DNA from: Clostridia bacterium | GTDB taxonomy: Bacteria; Bacillota; Clostridia; RGIG7378 | NCBI GenBank assembly: GCA_017559445.1 | Contig: JAFYSJ010000016.1 | Coordinates: forward strand, 1 to 35,754 | Length of the DNA: 35,754 nucleotides | Reading direction: 5' to 3' | Shown: positions 35,636 to 35,754 of the stretch, in pieces | How the letters are laid out: every line of letters begins with the position of its first letter | Position numbering within the stretch: position 1 is the first letter of the stretch | The notes under the pieces: model-generated | The model's database searches: none | Seen by the model: only the letters and a program-made list of their open reading frames with translations | Told to the model about the DNA's origin: nothing | Program-made: the position numbers and the translations under genes

Positions 35636-35754
35636 CATTTTTGCGAGTAAACTACTTTGTTAGTGAGCCGCAAGCGGAGCTTGCTAGTGACCGCAACTGC
35701 GTTGCTAGTATACGCTCGTTTCACTCGCTAGTGAGCCGCTACGCTAGTGGCCGC
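35636..35754. repeat. Array of GC-rich mini-hairpins at the right edge
   Basis: On the minus strand the motif GCGGYYYACTAGC and variants recur about seven times between 35625 and 35754, each followed by a small and different hairpin, for example GCAAC-GCA-GTTGC and GCAAGC-TCC-GCTTGC. The array is cut by the window edge. It lies upstream of the riboswitch with no gene recognisable in it. Spacers and hairpin lengths vary, so it is not a CRISPR array. Confidence 0.65.

Noticed and set aside
35636-35754. CRISPR array
   Set aside because: Repeat and spacer lengths vary, the units are short hairpins, and no cas gene is near.

Overview
The window looks like a chromosomal segment of a low-GC, anaerobic, Gram-positive bacterium of the Clostridia, most likely a Lachnospiraceae relative. 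The reasons are inference from gene content: a complete F1Fo ATP synthase operon with a sodium-type c subunit, rubrerythrin, a Mbeg1-like DUF2974 hydrolase, a DUF3737/DUF5662 pair, an ECF-type vitamin transporter, AGGAGG-type ribosome binding sites and AT-rich spacers. Nearly all genes are on the minus strand; only rubrerythrin and the DUF2974 gene are on plus. No insertion sequence, prophage, tRNA or rRNA gene is visible.

Layout, left to right. (1) 1-858: a strong minus-strand promoter that fires out of the left edge, then a family-4-like uracil-DNA glycosylase that lacks the usual Fe-S cysteines. (2) 978-8026: the atpZ-I-B-E-F-H-A-G-D-C operon with a clear promoter at 7998-8026 and a terminator at 919-947. 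(3) 8126-16564: a small Gly-rich membrane protein, then a translation/quality-control run transcribed priA-def-fmt-rsmB-rlmN-htpG. (4) 16622-19401: a small P-loop protein, a cytoplasmic type I pullulanase and a small membrane protein. (5) 19455-22389: zinc-ribbon membrane protein, inorganic pyrophosphatase, DUF3737 and DUF5662, tightly packed. (6) 22390-24939: an AT-rich tandem repeat, a NUDIX hydrolase, and the divergent plus-strand rubrerythrin and DUF2974 genes. (7) 24949-27408: a YegS-type lipid kinase and a membrane-anchored FecR-like protein with Cys-rich repeats. (8) 27556-30340: the TldD/TldE protease pair. (9) 30373-35621: a cobalamin-riboswitch-controlled operon, followed at the right edge by an array of GC-rich mini-hairpins.

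The most interesting part is region 9. Reading in the direction of transcription (right to left) it has a cobalamin aptamer with a perfect 10-bp closing helix, two tandem intrinsic terminators, a lipoprotein with a DUF4430-like domain, a 508-residue membrane protein, an EcfT/CbiQ protein, a fused two-domain ECF ATPase and an S component. The 508-residue protein combines an extracellular alpha/alpha-barrel (squalene-cyclase/prenyltransferase repeat type) with a transcobalamin-like C-terminal (DUF4430) domain. These are the same two domains that sandwich B12 in animal intrinsic factor and transcobalamin, but here they are split by a membrane hairpin. I infer a corrinoid capture-and-import system: two surface binders feed an ECF transporter, all shut off by B12.

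Other notable points are the predicted Na+-coupled ATP synthase, palindromes over the promoter of the FecR-like gene, a structured 65-bp intergenic element at 27442-27506, and an inverted repeat that could mask the tldD ribosome binding site.
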